Shown: in pieces, positions 1 through 10,606 of the stretch | How positions within the stretch are numbered: the stretch's first letter is position 1 | How the letters are laid out: each line of letters starts with the position of its first letter | Assembly (NCBI RefSeq): GCF_032362555.1 | Contig: NC_083511.1 | Span: 2,790,001 to 2,854,000, forward strand | Reading direction: 5' to 3' | DNA: 64,000 nt | DNA from: Amyelois transitella | Taxonomy: Eukaryota > Arthropoda > Insecta > Lepidoptera > Pyralidae | Program-made: the position numbers and the translations under genes | Notes under the pieces: model-generated | The model's database searches: none | Told to the model about the DNA's origin: nothing | What the model saw: only the letters and a program-made list of their open reading frames with translations

Positions 1-183
1 AACGGGATCCCGCTTTTTACTGGACTACGGATCCAGTTTCTAGTGACAAAACCGAATGGCACAATTCGACCGGATCGGTTTTTTGCAGGATCCCGCATGC
101 GGGATGCTCGTGTGAACGCTAGCATATAAACACATTCGCCATCAAACGGGATCCTGTAGAAAACGGGATCCTGTAAAAAACTG
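1..183. mobile_element. right end of an unidentified DNA transposon
   Basis: AT/GC-mixed noncoding sequence in which the motif CGGGATCC recurs four or more times (near 3, 88, 148 and 166). It stops abruptly inside a Jockey ORF1 zinc-knuckle region, where GTGTGAAAGG meets the coding sequence near 183-200. The repeated subterminal motif and abrupt edge suggest a DNA transposon end whose other end lies left of the window. Superfamily not assignable. Confidence 0.35.
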
Positions 184-189
184 GACTGC

Positions 190-850
190 CGTGTGAAAGG
201 GGTGTTACAGTTCGCACACGTAGCGGGGGCGACGCGCGGGCGGGGGCATTCGCTAGCGAAATGCTCCTCTCCGCAGCGGACGCAGGCGGCGCGCCGGTGG
301 CAGTTGTGTGAGCTGTGCCTAAACTGCTGACAACGGTGGCATTGGGCTGGGCTTATCTCGCCAGACCTCCACTTTGATTCCGGGCATACAGAGGAACTCC
401 GTCAGCTCGAATATAGCCGGTGTGGTCTCTGGAGTCTTGCGAAGTTGCACGAAGAAGATGCAACCCGGTCGTCCCTGGCGCGCGCGAATAGGGCGCGCGT
501 ACTCGGGGTCGAAACCTAGGTTACACAGCTCCTCCATAATTGCATCGGGCGGCGTGTCTACCGGCAACCCGCGGATGGCGAACTTGAGGCTCCGCTCGGC
601 TGGAAGAGAATAGCAAAACCATTGTAGGCCCTGCTCCTTCTCTAGATTCGCCAGGTACCGCTGGATCGCGCAGAACTCCTCCGTGCGCGGCATGAAGCAC
701 ACACCCTTACCAAAGGGGTGCGCGTTCGGCGCGTGACCGAGCTTCTTTTTCAGTTCCCTGAAATGATGGGCCCAGTCCGGGAGTTGCTCCACGATCAACG
801 GCGGGTAACGGGCGCGCGGGGACGGCTTCGTCCCGGCCGCGGAGATATGT
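190..850 (-). pseudogene. Jockey-type ORF1 (gag-like) fragment, frameshifted
   Basis: The minus-strand reading frame resembles residues in the C-terminal half of the intact Jockey ORF1 at 46006-48768: a PPLIVEQLPDWAHHF segment, then FAIRGLPVDTPPDAI, then GRPGCIFFVQL. This is the zinc-knuckle-associated (PRE/C2HC) region. The zinc knuckles follow (CHRCQQFRHSSHNCH, CVRCGEEHFASEC, CANC) but in another frame, so a one-base frameshift lies near 350-356. The N-terminal part is missing because H1 begins at 857, and the third knuckle is cut off near 200. It is a different subfamily from the intact copy. Dead fragment of a non-LTR retrotransposon. Confidence 0.8.
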
Positions 851-1056
851 GTGTAAAGCCGCGGTTCCACTGCAGCGCACGCTGTGCACGGGCACGCTGC
901 GCACGTATTCATTTGTTTAACAACGTGGGTCAACGTTTCCACTGCAGCACACGCTATACACGAATAATATAACCTCACGACTATGTCCGACTATAGCACA
1001 GCACAGTCTTGACTCATACGCCTTGTGGATACCACGCATTTCGTGAATCTTGTAAA

Positions 1057-3214
1057 ATGACATTGGAACTGAGTTTGTTAGACAGTTCGTCAGACGATGA
1101 ATTCGAAAGTGAGATCGATGATCTATTAATAAGTGAATTGCGAAGGAAAAGAAAAAGAAAACACCGTTTTTGGATAGAAAATCATATTACATTCAGAAAT
1201 AATCACGGAGAATACAAGACGTTATTTATGACACTAAGTAATGAAAAATTTGAAGATTATTATCGACTATCACGACACCATTTTCAAATTATACATGAAA
1301 TGATTAAAGAAAAAATTGAAAAAATGGATACTACTTATCGAGAATGTATAAGTTCTGCTGAAAGGCTTGCCATCACCCTGAGGTAAGTCGTATCATATTT
1401 TAAAAAGTGATTTCAAACAGTTGTTAAGTGGCTGGCATCAGGCAAGGTGCTGGCTGTTATTATCGGTCAAGTGGCTGACATCATGCAAGATGCTGGCATC
1501 AGGCACGGTGCTGGCATCAGGTACGGTGCTGGCATCAGGCAGAGTGCTGGCATCAGGCAGTGTTCTGGTATCAGCCAGTGTGCTGACATCACGTAAGGTG
1601 CTGACATCGGGCAAGGGGCTAGCATCAGGTAAATTGGTGGTTTGATAATTTGTGGCACTTGTGTATCCATAAGAAGACGAGGTAGATGGCGTGGAGCAGT
1701 AGTAATTATTTACTGAGTCATAGGACAATGCTTCTTCTTCAGCACGAGTAATTGTTTCAAAAATTTCTCGTTGTACTCTCAATTGTAAATACTTTGGAAG
1801 ATCGCGTGTCTTTTGACAAAGACTAGCGAATAAATCAGTTAATGCATCTCGTGGTCGATTTGAATCAATTTGTCTCATTCTTTCTTCATTTCTTTCTATT
1901 CGTCTTTGCTCTCGATTTTTCTCGCGGATCCGAAGAATCTCTGTTATTTCCGTTTGCATGCTGTTCTTCTTTTCAGATTGAATTGTAGACGATGTTGCGA
2001 GTGGAGGATCAGGAGGCGGGGCAGGCGATTCAATAGAATCGTTATTCGTATTTGTATCCGAACTGTTTTGAGTATCTTGACTTGTCTCTTGTAACTGACT
2101 TGAGTAATTTGAAGAAGTTTCGTTATTTTCTTTTTGTGTCAGTAAAAATTCCATTAAAGCCTCGTACTTCCATGGCTTCAATTTTTGTGCTGCCTGGCCC
2201 GTGGAAGTTTTACGTCGACGCAGAGCTTCTCTATGGCTGTCTCTTAGTTTTTTCCAATGGGATTTCGCTTCTTTACCTTTAATATAAAAATATGTATGTT
2301 ACAGATACATGGCAACAGGAGATTCATACCAAACCATAGCTTATAGTTACAGAATCGGCAAAACCACTGTAGGAAGGATAATCAATGAAGTTACCGATGC
2401 TATATGGGATTGTTTAAAACCATTAGTTCTAGAAGAAATTAAAGATGAACATAAGTGGAGAAAAATTTCTGAAAATTTTCAAATTTCTTGTGACTTTCCT
2501 CATTGTGTTGGAGCTATTGACGGCAAACATGTGACAATAAAAGCACCTCCAAACTGTGGTTCAGATTACTTTAACTATCTTAAAGATCACTCGATTGTGC
2601 TTTTGGCGGTTGCTGACAGCAAAAAAAAATTCATAATGATAGATATTGGATCTAAAGGAAAATTTAGTGATGGGGGAATATTACGAGAAAGCAACTTTGG
2701 ACAGAAGTTATATGGTAATAATCTTAATCTTCCACCTGATGAACCACTTGTAGAAGGCGGCATCGAAGTTCCATATGTCTTTATCGGAGATGAAGCATTT
2801 CCTTTAATGTGTAATTTGATGAGACCATTTCCCCGAGAAAACAATATAACACAAAACAAAAGAATTTTTAATTACCGTCTTTGTCGAGCAAGACGAGTGG
2901 TAGAAAATGCATTTGGAATTCTGAGTGTGCGTTGGAGAGTTTACAAAAGACCCTTTGAGTGCAAAGTAGATACCGTCATAAGAGTAGTTAAGGCAACTTG
3001 TGTGCTACATAATTATCTAATGGAACATGGTCTCACCTATGATTCAGTAACAAATGCAGATATAACGGCAGCTTCAATTGAAAACCAACTTTTAGACATA
3101 AGACACTCGGGGTTTAGAAGTTTCAATGACAGTTTCTTTATAAGAGAAGAATTTTGTTATTATTTTAATCATATTAATGTTTTGAGCTGGCAACAAGCCC
3201 GTGTCACAATTTAA
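1057..3214 (+). CDS. Harbinger DDE_4 transposase, two exons (H1)
   Basis: Cut-and-paste transposase of the PIF/Harbinger superfamily, acting in the nucleus on the element's ends. Exon 1 is 1057-1382 (acidic and then basic N-terminus, helical region ending LAITLR), with donor AG|GTAAGT. Exon 2 is 2305-3214 after TTACAG. The splice joins R to YMATGDSYQ, matching the conserved LR|YLATG junction of the other Harbingers here. The catalytic triad is visible: D in GAIDGKH, D in IGDEAFPL, E in VVENAFG. The start was chosen at ATG 1057 because the homologous exons begin at a similar place. No stop or frameshift seen. The intron 1383-2304 contains most of the antisense MADF-BESS gene. Confidence 0.88.
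1432..1645 (-). repeat. 18-bp coding minisatellite in MADF tail of H1
   Basis: GTGCTGGCATCAGGCA-like units repeat about ten times with substitutions. On the minus strand each codes for P-D-(A/V)-S-T-(L/V). The repeat ends at the stop codon of the MADF-BESS gene. Confidence 0.85.
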
Positions 3215-3518
3215 AAAGTAATTTGTAAAATTAACTGTAAATTATTATATATTATTAAATAAAGTATTATATAATGTATGTATAATAAATATGTTACCAA
3301 CCATCTGCATAATCCGGTATGCATGTAAATATTTTATTTTATTATACACAAACAAAAATTTTACTCACCATTTGCCATTTCACATTCCTTGGCTATACGT
3401 GCCCAAATCAAATCCTTTTTACCGATATCTCTGTAGGATATATCGTTCATTTGATGAACTGAAATGATTGATTCCATGAACAGGGATGTAGTTTAACTTT
3501 TTCTATAAAGTACTCCAT
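1438..3518 (-). pseudogene. MADF-BESS partner protein of H1, exon 1 frameshifted
   Basis: Second Harbinger protein, presumed DNA-binding partner of the transposase. Exon 1 (3518-3369) begins MEYFIEKVKLHPC and continues YRDIGKKDLIWARIAKE in a different frame, so a frameshift or small insertion near 3445-3465 breaks the MADF domain. Its donor is GTGAGT. Exon 2 (2276-1438) completes the MADF domain (HWKKLRDSHREALRR), then a charged linker, a BESS-like motif (LTDLFASLCQKTRDLPKYLQ), and a tail of about 18-bp repeats coding for PDAST(L/V). The intron contains the whole transposase exon 2. The other Harbingers here keep exon 1 open, so this copy has probably lost function. Confidence 0.72.
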
Positions 3519-3873
3519 AATCAATCCAAAAGCTACGAATCTAAGGCTGATTAATAAAAAGGAACACAGTACTGTCAATACGTGCGTACGCAACAGAGAA
3601 CAGGAATCGACAAAATGGCGCGGACGTCGCTTCCCCGCCCGTCTCGTCCCCCACCCGACTATCCCGCCCCGCTTTCGTGTACCGCGTGTACAGCGTGCAT
3701 GGCGTTGCCAACGTTGAGCCACGAGCGCGCATATCCTAGCTAGCTACGCGTGTCAATTCGTGCGTAGCGTGTCCGTGGGTTGCAGTGGATACAATCACAT
3801 ATATTTTCTTGCAAAGCGAAGCTTGATGCACGTGCGTAGCCTCTCCGTGCGCTGCAGTGGAACCGCGGCTTAA

Positions 3874-4305
3874 CTGTTACACTGTAACATTATAATAAAG
3901 GTACTTCGATCATTTAGTAAAGGATGAGTCTTCCTACGCGTTCTACTCCGCCGAGGAAGTATGACCATTGTTTATATCCCACAACGTAGTGACACGACAT
4001 TTGTTTTTTGTGAACCGTATCAGTGTGCTAGTGTTGCGGTTTCTTCTAAGTGTGCGTTTGTAACAACAAAAATTATTTATATGTAGTAATACCCTGGGTC
4101 CGGAATGCCCCTCACCAACATAACAGAAAATTTTGTTAGAAGATTTGTCTGTAACTTATCCATTACTAAATAATCTAAGCAAAGGTACATTAGTCTGACT
4201 GCTATTTCAGAAAAGCAATGTATTTTATTTTATACGTGTATTCACTATTAAACTAAGAAGTCCCTTCCCTACTGTTGTGTCAATGAAGCTCAATTATTTA
4301 AAAAA
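3874..4305. other. unannotated interval
   Basis: I see no coding potential, terminal repeats or recognisable element. It starts directly after the right TAA duplication of H1. Confidence 0.5.
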
Positions 4306-4487
4306 CTAGCTGTTGCCCCGCAGCTTTGCCCGCGTGATTTTCCAAAAAAAAAGCAGCTTATGTGTGAACCCGGGTATTTAACTATTTCCATACCAAATTT
4401 CATCAAAATGGGTCCAGCGGTTTAGCTGTGAAGAGGGAACAGACAGACAGACTTTCGCGTTTATAATATTAAAATGCATAATATGGA
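4306..4487 (-). mobile_element. short non-autonomous Helitron
   Basis: On the minus strand the sequence starts TCCATATTATGC, runs through AAAGTCTGTCTGTCTG, and ends with a GC-rich hairpin stretch and CTAG at 4306-4309. A precedes the 5' end and T follows the 3' end, as for A|T insertion. The same end sequences recur at 59826-59958 and 60810-61001. About 180 bp, noncoding, and dependent on a Helitron replicase elsewhere. Confidence 0.75.
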
Positions 4488-4547
4488 TAGATATATAAAT
4501 GGGAAATTGGTAAAATGTTTATATGTGGGCTCCCCTATTTTACATAC

Positions 4548-4680
4548 CTGTCATGGCGGCCACCCTTTGGCGAACATTTGCAAAAGGAATTACAGGGCCA
4601 TTATTCTCTTTTTCACGCTCATAAAATGCACGAACTGCTAATAAAATATTTCTCCCACTACTCTGACTCCTTTTCGGCAT
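4548..4680 (-). pseudogene. isolated first exon of an IS630/Tc1-type (DDE_3) transposase
   Basis: The ATG at 4680 opens a 44-codon exon (MPKRSQSSGRNILLAVRAFYE...RVAAMTG) followed by a donor-like GTATGT. A basic start, a helical region and the R-x-AA-x-TG ending match the first exon of DDE_3 transposases. The rest of the gene should lie to the left on the minus strand and is not there, so this is an orphan exon. Confidence 0.4.
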
Positions 4681-4739
4681 GATTCCAGCTGAAATATCAC
4701 TCTGAATATGGAACATCACTTTGAACTGCTTACGCACGA

Positions 4740-5070
4740 CTCAATCAGGAGTACCAATATGCAGAAATGATAAAATGACATCTGTCAGAGGTAAAATAAC
4801 TGTGAACGGACTGTAAGTTGTCCCCTGACTTCTGAATTGGCATTTTTACACATGTATTTAGATACCCATTATCTAAACATGTATTTACCCACTAACAGAT
4901 TAATATCGTTTTACTTGCGTAATTTTAAATAAGACTTACCATCACGTCTATTTATCCGCAAAGAGGTAGGTAGAGGTGAGAAATCTCAGTCACTCTTTAA
5001 ATAACACACATTTATAAAACTAAGGAAATCGTAAATGAAGACACAGTTCTAAATTGAAATTATTTATTAT
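4740..5070. other. unannotated AT-rich interval
   Basis: No coding or repeat structure recognised. Confidence 0.4.
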
Positions 5071-5071
5071 T

Positions 5072-6095
5072 TTAATTTATTCTAACAGAGTAATTATGGT
5101 CCACAGGGACGATTCCAGACAAATCACTATCTGTCGCATCCGAATCTGTGCTGCTATCGTTTCCTACTTCAATTATGAAACTATCAGTAACATTGTCCAT
5201 ACAACTATCACGTTCACAAAATTTATCTTCTATATTTTTGACGTGTTGACACTGTTTTTGCCAATCATGGGGGGTTATAGATAAAAAAGCTTCTTTAGTT
5301 AGTTTTACAATATTCCCAGATTCTTGTCCGACATTATTAGAAGCTACTCGTCTCTTTAAGAGGCTCCACATAAACTCACTATCACTTGATGGCCGTGACT
5401 TATCAATAATTGGTCAGCATCATAAATTGGTGCTTCTTTGTGCTTTTTATAATTTGATAGAGTTCTGCTTTCAACATTGTTGGTAAATATGACAATCCCT
5501 TATTTGTAATCCAATTTTGCATTTGCAGTTTTGACGAACTCCTAGTAGGTGCTCTATTCACTTGTACGGTGAGATAGGGAGCATTATCCATGACGACTAA
5601 GGAGTTTGGAGGCAAATTAGGTATAAGTTTCTCTGAAGGCACTTCATGAAATTAGTTCTGTTCATATCGTCATGGTAATCTCCGGATTTACTCTGTGATT
5701 TCAAAATCTATTGAGCATTAGGAATAAATCCCATTTCTCTACCTGCATTAACAATAATCCATCGCGTTCCAGCAGAATCATTTGTTAGTACTCCGTCCTC
5801 GTCATCTTTTTGCCAACATTTTTTCACTGCATATGATGCATGAATGTATGTTTCGTCTAAGAAAACTATTGGCCGTCCGTCTATACGATATTTCCTCATG
5901 GTATCGATATATTTGCGTCTCCATGCAAATATGTCGTGTCTTTCCATTATTTTCCGCTTCGAACCAAATTTTTTGTACTGAAATCCAAGCTGTTTTAAAA
6001 TTTTCCACAAAGTCGTTCGGCCCCCTACAAAATTGATGTCATTCTTTAATTCTACAAGTAATTTATTTAAGGTAGGAACAACTTTTCACACAACA
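5072..6095 (-). pseudogene. IS630/Tc1-like DDE_3 transposase relic, copy 1
   Basis: Minus-strand pieces align in order to a Tc1/IS630-type transposase. There is a DNA-binding end (LVELKNDINFVGGRTTLWKIL), a core with FLDETYIHASY (first D), GTRWIIVNAG, then VVMDNAPYL (second D), APTRSSSKLQMQNW and YDADQLL, and an acidic C-terminus. Several frames are used: stops lie near 5642-5707 and a junction near 5371-5403. The LRLPPYHCDLNPIE box that carries the third acidic residue is deleted between YDADQLLISHGHQ and FMWSLLKRRV. Inactive. Terminal repeats not recognised. Confidence 0.75.
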
Positions 6096-6149
6096 TAAGG
6101 GGACAGAAAAGTACAGAGCTGCCAGTGAAAATCAAAGCGTAACATTTTT

Positions 6150-6400
6150 AAATTTTTAACGTTCTATGTAAAGAACAGATGTACTCTAGAGGAAATAGAT
6201 TTATTTTCAAAATTGGATACAAGGTATCACTTATTGACGATAACTTAAATCTAATTAACTACTACCGCTTCCAAAGCGCATGTGTAGAAGAAGCGGCGGA
6301 ACAAACTAAACTGCAGCATTTTCATCGGACGTCAATTTACAAATATAGATCTTTTAAATCTAAATCGTGGACGAATTCACATTGTCTACATTAAAAAACA
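6150..6400. repeat. dispersed repeat (copy A; copy B at 13083-13175)
   Basis: An ACT(A/G)CCGCTTCCAA(A/G)GCG block followed by AGAAGAAGCGG and CTGCAGCATTTTC occurs here at about 6262-6345 and again at 13095-13172. Both are preceded by AT-rich sequence and lack coding. Probably the 3' part of a SINE or other short element. Confidence 0.5.
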
Positions 6401-6534
6401 TGAATGAATGTAGAACCAATTATGTCAATACGAAAATTTCGTCAAAAAAATAAAAATAAAGATAAAATAAAATATGTACATACTGTACAAATTATGTCAA
6501 GATCATGTCAAAAATACACAAGCATTTAAGAGGC

Positions 6535-6745
6535 CATTATGTCAAGCTCGGGCCACACATGTTTATCATTAAAATAATCCTCCGTGCTGTATAGGCTTTC
6601 CTACAAAGCTCATCTTTAATATACTTTTTGAATTTTCTATCATTCATTTCAAGAACACTTTTTGGTAATTTATTATAAAAACTTTTACAATTAATCAGAA
6701 ATGATTTCCCTACTTTAGCCAGCCGATGTGTTGGGATCGACAACT
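6535..6745 (-). pseudogene. 3' end of a non-LTR retrotransposon (CR1/Jockey-like), family A
   Basis: The 68-residue minus-strand frame (HRLAKVGKSFLINCKSFYNKLPK, FKKYIKDELCRKAY) is the conserved C-terminus of a CR1/Jockey-type reverse-transcriptase polyprotein. It is closely similar to 52993-53214 (HRLSKVSKSFMGNC). Only the tail remains, as expected from 5' truncation during target-primed reverse transcription. Confidence 0.65.
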
Positions 6746-6779
6746 TATAATTGTTCCGCAGTGATCTACTACGAGGGCG

Positions 6780-7450
6780 GGGTGAAAAATTCTCGGCCTG
6801 ACAATGAAAAACTACGATTTCAATTAAAAAGTTATTTTATTTCTCTACATATTCTCCGTAGACTTCAACACACCTGGTCCAGCGTTTCTCTTACATCGTA
6901 ATTCCTTCTTGGAAGTGAGAATCTGGGAGCCCGAAAAAATACCCATCTACTGCCTCTTGAATTCTTCATTGGAAGAAAAACGCTTCCCAGAGACGAATTT
7001 TTTCAAGTTTGGGAATAAATGGAAGTCTGAGGGAGTCAAATCCGGAGAAAAGGGGGGATTATCGAGCAAGTCATACCCCAAATCACGGAGTTTTACCATC
7101 GCCAAAGCACATTTGTGGACGGGTGCATTGTTCTGATGGAAGATGATTTTTTTCTTCGCCAACGCAGGCCATTTTTCGCAAATTTTAGCATACAGCTGGT
7201 CAGGAAGGTTGGAGTAATATTGCCCAGTAATTGTTTTGCCTTTTTCAAGGTAATCAGTCAACAGAATTCCGTTCGCATCCCAGAAGACACTGACATGACC
7301 TTTTCAGCAGACACAATCGACTTCGCTTTCTTTGGCGCTGAACCACCGGCTTAAACCCACTGCTTCGACTGCTCTTTTGTTTCTGGCGTGAAGTGGTGGA
7401 CCCATGTTTCATCCATAGTTATATCTGTCCCAACAATGCTGGGAAAGTCG
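6780..7450 (-). pseudogene. mariner transposase relic
   Basis: The minus strand encodes the C-terminal half of a mariner transposase: WVHHFTPETKEQSKQW near 7400, FWDANGILLTDYL, then HQNNAPVH and PDLTPSDFHLFPNLK. Mariners use a D,D34D triad. The second position (usually HQDNAPVH) reads N here, and in-frame breaks occur near 7261-7360, so it is inactive. The 3' end lies near 6790-6830. The left half of the element was not found. Confidence 0.8.
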
Positions 7451-7469
7451 TTAGCGCATTTGCTTTTGA

Positions 7470-7820
7470 TCAGCAAAGAGATTGAAAGCAAAGAGAAATT
7501 AACAAAGAGATATTGTACGAAGCTCGAAGTCCTTCGTCATCTTGCTTAGCAGCCGCCGAAAATAGTTTTGCTACACTTGGCTGAGTATTATGCTTTTTCT
7601 CTAAGTCTTGAAAATATGCTACATTCTTGTCTTTCTTATCTGGATGCATTTTATTCAAATGATCTTGCAGCCTTCAGGGCTGGCGCTTCATTGCTTCATT
7701 CGAAAATGTTTTTAGACATAGAAGACACAAAGGCGACGATGGGTTTATGGGATTTTCAATAAATCCGAATTTGATATATTCCGCACTGTATTGCCGTCTC
7801 TTCTTTTTTACTTCCGACAT
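7470..7820 (-). pseudogene. BED zinc-finger N-terminus of a hAT/ZBED5-like transposase
   Basis: From ATG 7820 the minus strand reads MSEVKKKRRQYSAEYIKFGF, then CLLCLKTFSNEAM, a stop codon, and DHLNKMHP. This is the BED-type C2-H2 finger that opens ZBED5/SCAND3-like hAT proteins. An in-frame stop lies near 7672-7675 and the sequence ends near 7470 beside the mariner relic, so only the N-terminus is left. Confidence 0.6.
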
Positions 7821-7829
7821 TGTTTTGCT

Positions 7830-8590
7830 TTGAGAAATACATTCCACTTCGCGAGTAGTGTAAAGGAGGCGTAAGTACTACTCATCTAATGCGCGCGAAA
7901 CCACAAATGAAAATAAAATAAATATTACATTGTTTATATAGGAATGCTTAAGCAATACGCACCGACAGGAATAAAACAAACATGCATAAACTCGTTTATC
8001 TCATTCGACGCTCAATGGTACTCAACAAGTCCGAACAAGTATTCAATGAACCAGCCGACTGATACAGGAATGCACGTTTTTGTTAAATAACCCGAATTGT
8101 GCGCATTTTAATAGTTATTACCACCTATTAAAATGCGAAAGTGTGTCTGTTGCCTTTTCATTTGTTTGTTTGTGTCTACTTTCATTACGAAACGGAGCGA
8201 CCGATTGACATGATTTTAATTTTTTCTACATTCAATAAAATAGCACAGATATATGAACTACGGCGTACGTAGTTTATAATTATACTACGCTACGCGGAGA
8301 GAAATATAGAACCGAGTTTGAGCAATCTTTTAATTCATATTAGTTGATGTTCACAAGTTGTTGTTGTGAGTCGAGAGCTCTTGAATTCGTTGTTTAAGAG
8401 GCCTCCTAGCTAAATAAAATAACAAATCACTCCCCCCCGCCTCTACACAACGCCCCCATTTTCTTTCTGGGTCTCTTACCTTGAGACCCTTGAGACCTGC
8501 AGCGCCCACAAGGGGGCGTTATCGCCCACTTTGGGAAAGACTGATCTATAATGTGGTCACTTTTTACGTATTCTTCTACAGATTTGGTTT
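7830..8590. other. noncoding interval with a hAT-like terminal stretch
   Basis: No coding sequence. The block 8455-8545 (GAGACC(C)TTGAGACC, GCGCCCACAAGGGGGCG, GCCCACTTTGGG) resembles terminal sequence of the ZBED-type hAT whose first exon lies at 7470-7820. Assignment is tentative. Confidence 0.3.
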
Positions 8591-8594
8591 AATT

Positions 8595-9446
8595 ACGCAA
8601 AATCTCTCACTCTCTTGGTCCCATTAGATTAACTTTTTCTTTAACAAGCTCAATAGCATTATTAAGATTCCATTTAACGTTTTTACTACCCACATACTGT
8701 TCGATTATAGACCAAGCCATCACAATCGGATTGAGATCAGGGTGATACGGAGGCAGTCTCAGAATTTTGTGATATTTTCAGACAAAATCTTGTCAATAGA
8801 AAACTTTTTAAATTGTTCTTTGTGTTTTTATTAGCTGATATAACTGCGGTTTTAACATTTTTTCATCGTATTCAATACCTTTTTCAGACAGCCAGACTTG
8901 CATATCAGCGTTTGATGTGGGTGCAAGGTAGTACTGTTTATTATGATAGGAAGCGTTATCAACCAAGACAGCAGAATTAGGTGGAATCTTAGGGATAAGT
9001 TTGGTTCTTAACCATTTTTCGTAGTTGTCGTAGTTCATGTTGTTGTGATAGTCTCTTGATTTGCCTCCAGTTTTGAAAGTGAGCAACGCATTTGGAACAA
9101 AGCCCGCCACGGACCCAGCATGTGCGATGACCACGCGTTGTCCTTTAGAAATTGGCGTTTTAAGGCCCTTTGTTGAACCATCCGTCCAAGCTTTGAGGTT
9201 TGAGTGTGATGAATCCACGTATAATTCATCTTTGTAAATTATCGCATGCCATGCATAGGTACTCGATTCGCTTGAATCGAATGTTTGTAGTTTCTATCAA
9301 AACCTTTCTGTTATTTTCTGTTTTCTTCCATTTAAAACCCAATTCTTTTATTATCTGTCGAAGACTTGTTTTAGAGCCTTGAAAATTAAAATCTTCCTGT
9401 AATTTTTGTTTAAGTTTTTCAATTGTTGGAAGCTCTTTATTAGTTA
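8595..9446 (-). pseudogene. IS630/Tc1-like DDE_3 transposase relic, copy 2
   Basis: In order on the minus strand: ELPTIEKLKQKLQEDFNFQG (9430-9370), KELGFKWKK, YKDELYVDSSHS (first D region), VVIAHAGSVAGFVPNALL, AVLVDNASYH (second D), EYDEKMLKPQLYQ, and RLPPYHPDLNPIVMAWS near 8690-8760. The family has E after LNPI; V is found here, so the third catalytic residue is lost. Further frame breaks occur near 8790-8810 and 9229. The upstream side is cut by the Helitron end at 9447. Related to copy 1 at 5072-6095. Confidence 0.75.
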
Positions 9447-9726
9447 CTAGATGAAAACCCGGCTTCGCTCGGGTGAAATGTGACTCATAATAATACTAAT
9501 TAGGTGCAAAATGTAGGTAGATATTTCTGTAGTCATAGGTTCTCAAGTAATATCAAAGGTATAAGCAGGGCATAGATTCGTATAGCTTCGTTCATTGTGT
9601 AAACACAATGAATACCTATAGTAAATAAAAACTGCAAAAGTTTTTAAACAAATAATTATTATTTTAAATCAACATACAAAATAAACTAACATAACTTAAC
9701 AAAACATATAATTTTTAAGGTTTATT

Positions 9727-10565
9727 ATCTGTAAGCCTTTCTTTTTCTTTACTTTGGCAGGTAGATAAGTACCTACTTACTAATTTTAAAACTAAAAAAT
9801 GAAATTGTTGTCCTTTATTCAAATCGGCTAAATCAAAAATAAGATTAGGAAGTATGTAAATTGTTATCTGTAAGCCTTTCTTTTTCTTTACTTTGGCAGG
9901 TAGATAAGTACCTACTTACTAATTTTAAAACTAAAAAATGAAATTGTTGTCCTTTATTCAAATCGGCTAAATCAAAAATAAGATTAGGAAGTATGTAAAT
10001 TGTAATTTTACAATTTGTACTTATCCAAGAATTTGGCAAAGGTATAATAAACTAACATAACAAAACATATAATGTTTAAGGTTTAGTATAATAAACTAAC
10101 ATAACAAAACATATAATTTTTAAGGTTTATTATCTGTAAGCCTTTTGTTTTAAGCACTCAGTCTTTTTCTCTACTTTGGCAGGTAGATAAGTACCTACTT
10201 AGTAATTTTAAAACTAAAAAATGAAATTGTTGTTCTTTATTCAAACCGACTAAATCAAAAATATGATTAGGAAGTATGTAAATTGTAATTTTACAATGAG
10301 TACTTATCCAAGAATTTGGCAAAGGCAATAAACTAACATAACAAAACATATAATTTTTAAGGTTTATTATTTGTAAGCCTTTTTGTTTTAAGCACTCAGT
10401 CTTTTTCTCTACTTTGGCAGGTAGATAAGTACCTACATACTAATTTTAAAACTAAAAAATGAAATTGTTGTTCTTTATTCAAATCGGCTAAATCAAAAAT
10501 AAGATTAGGAAGTATGTAAATTGTAATTTTACAATGAGTACTTATCCAAGAATTTGGCAAAGGTA
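9727..10565. repeat. tandem repeat in Helitron 3' region
   Basis: Four copies of a unit containing TTTGGCAGGTAGATAAGTAC, a TGAAATTGTTGT stretch and AGATTAGGAAGTATGTAAA. Copies start near 9727, 9863, 10133 and 10374. The core is about 135 bp; later copies add a segment with ATAAACTAACATAACAAAAC. Confidence 0.85.
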
Positions 10566-10606
10566 CTTATAAAGGACTATTCTCTTTATACATCACAGGT
10601 TGATTA

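Larger units (their letters stand above)
857..3870 (+). mobile_element. Harbinger/PIF transposon H1 (3,014 bp)
   Basis: The ends are inverted repeats: AGCCGCGGTTCCACTGCAGC at 857 and its reverse complement ending at 3870. They are flanked by the 3-bp target duplication TAA (854-856 and 3871-3873), which is standard for Harbinger/PIF elements. Subterminal copies of a CACTGCAGC(G/A)CACGCT motif occur near 869, 941 and 3770-3850. Inside are a two-exon transposase gene (plus) and a MADF-BESS gene (minus). It sits at the edge of the Jockey ORF1 fragment. Confidence 0.92.

Noticed and set aside
3447-3722. 91-codon minus-strand frame at H1 right end as a gene of its own
   Set aside because: Only its last 25 residues (MEYFIEKVKLHPC onward) are MADF exon 1; the rest is H1 terminal sequence.
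6179-6394. 71-codon plus-strand frame
   Set aside because: Overlaps the dispersed noncoding repeat that recurs at 13083-13175, where the frame is not kept.
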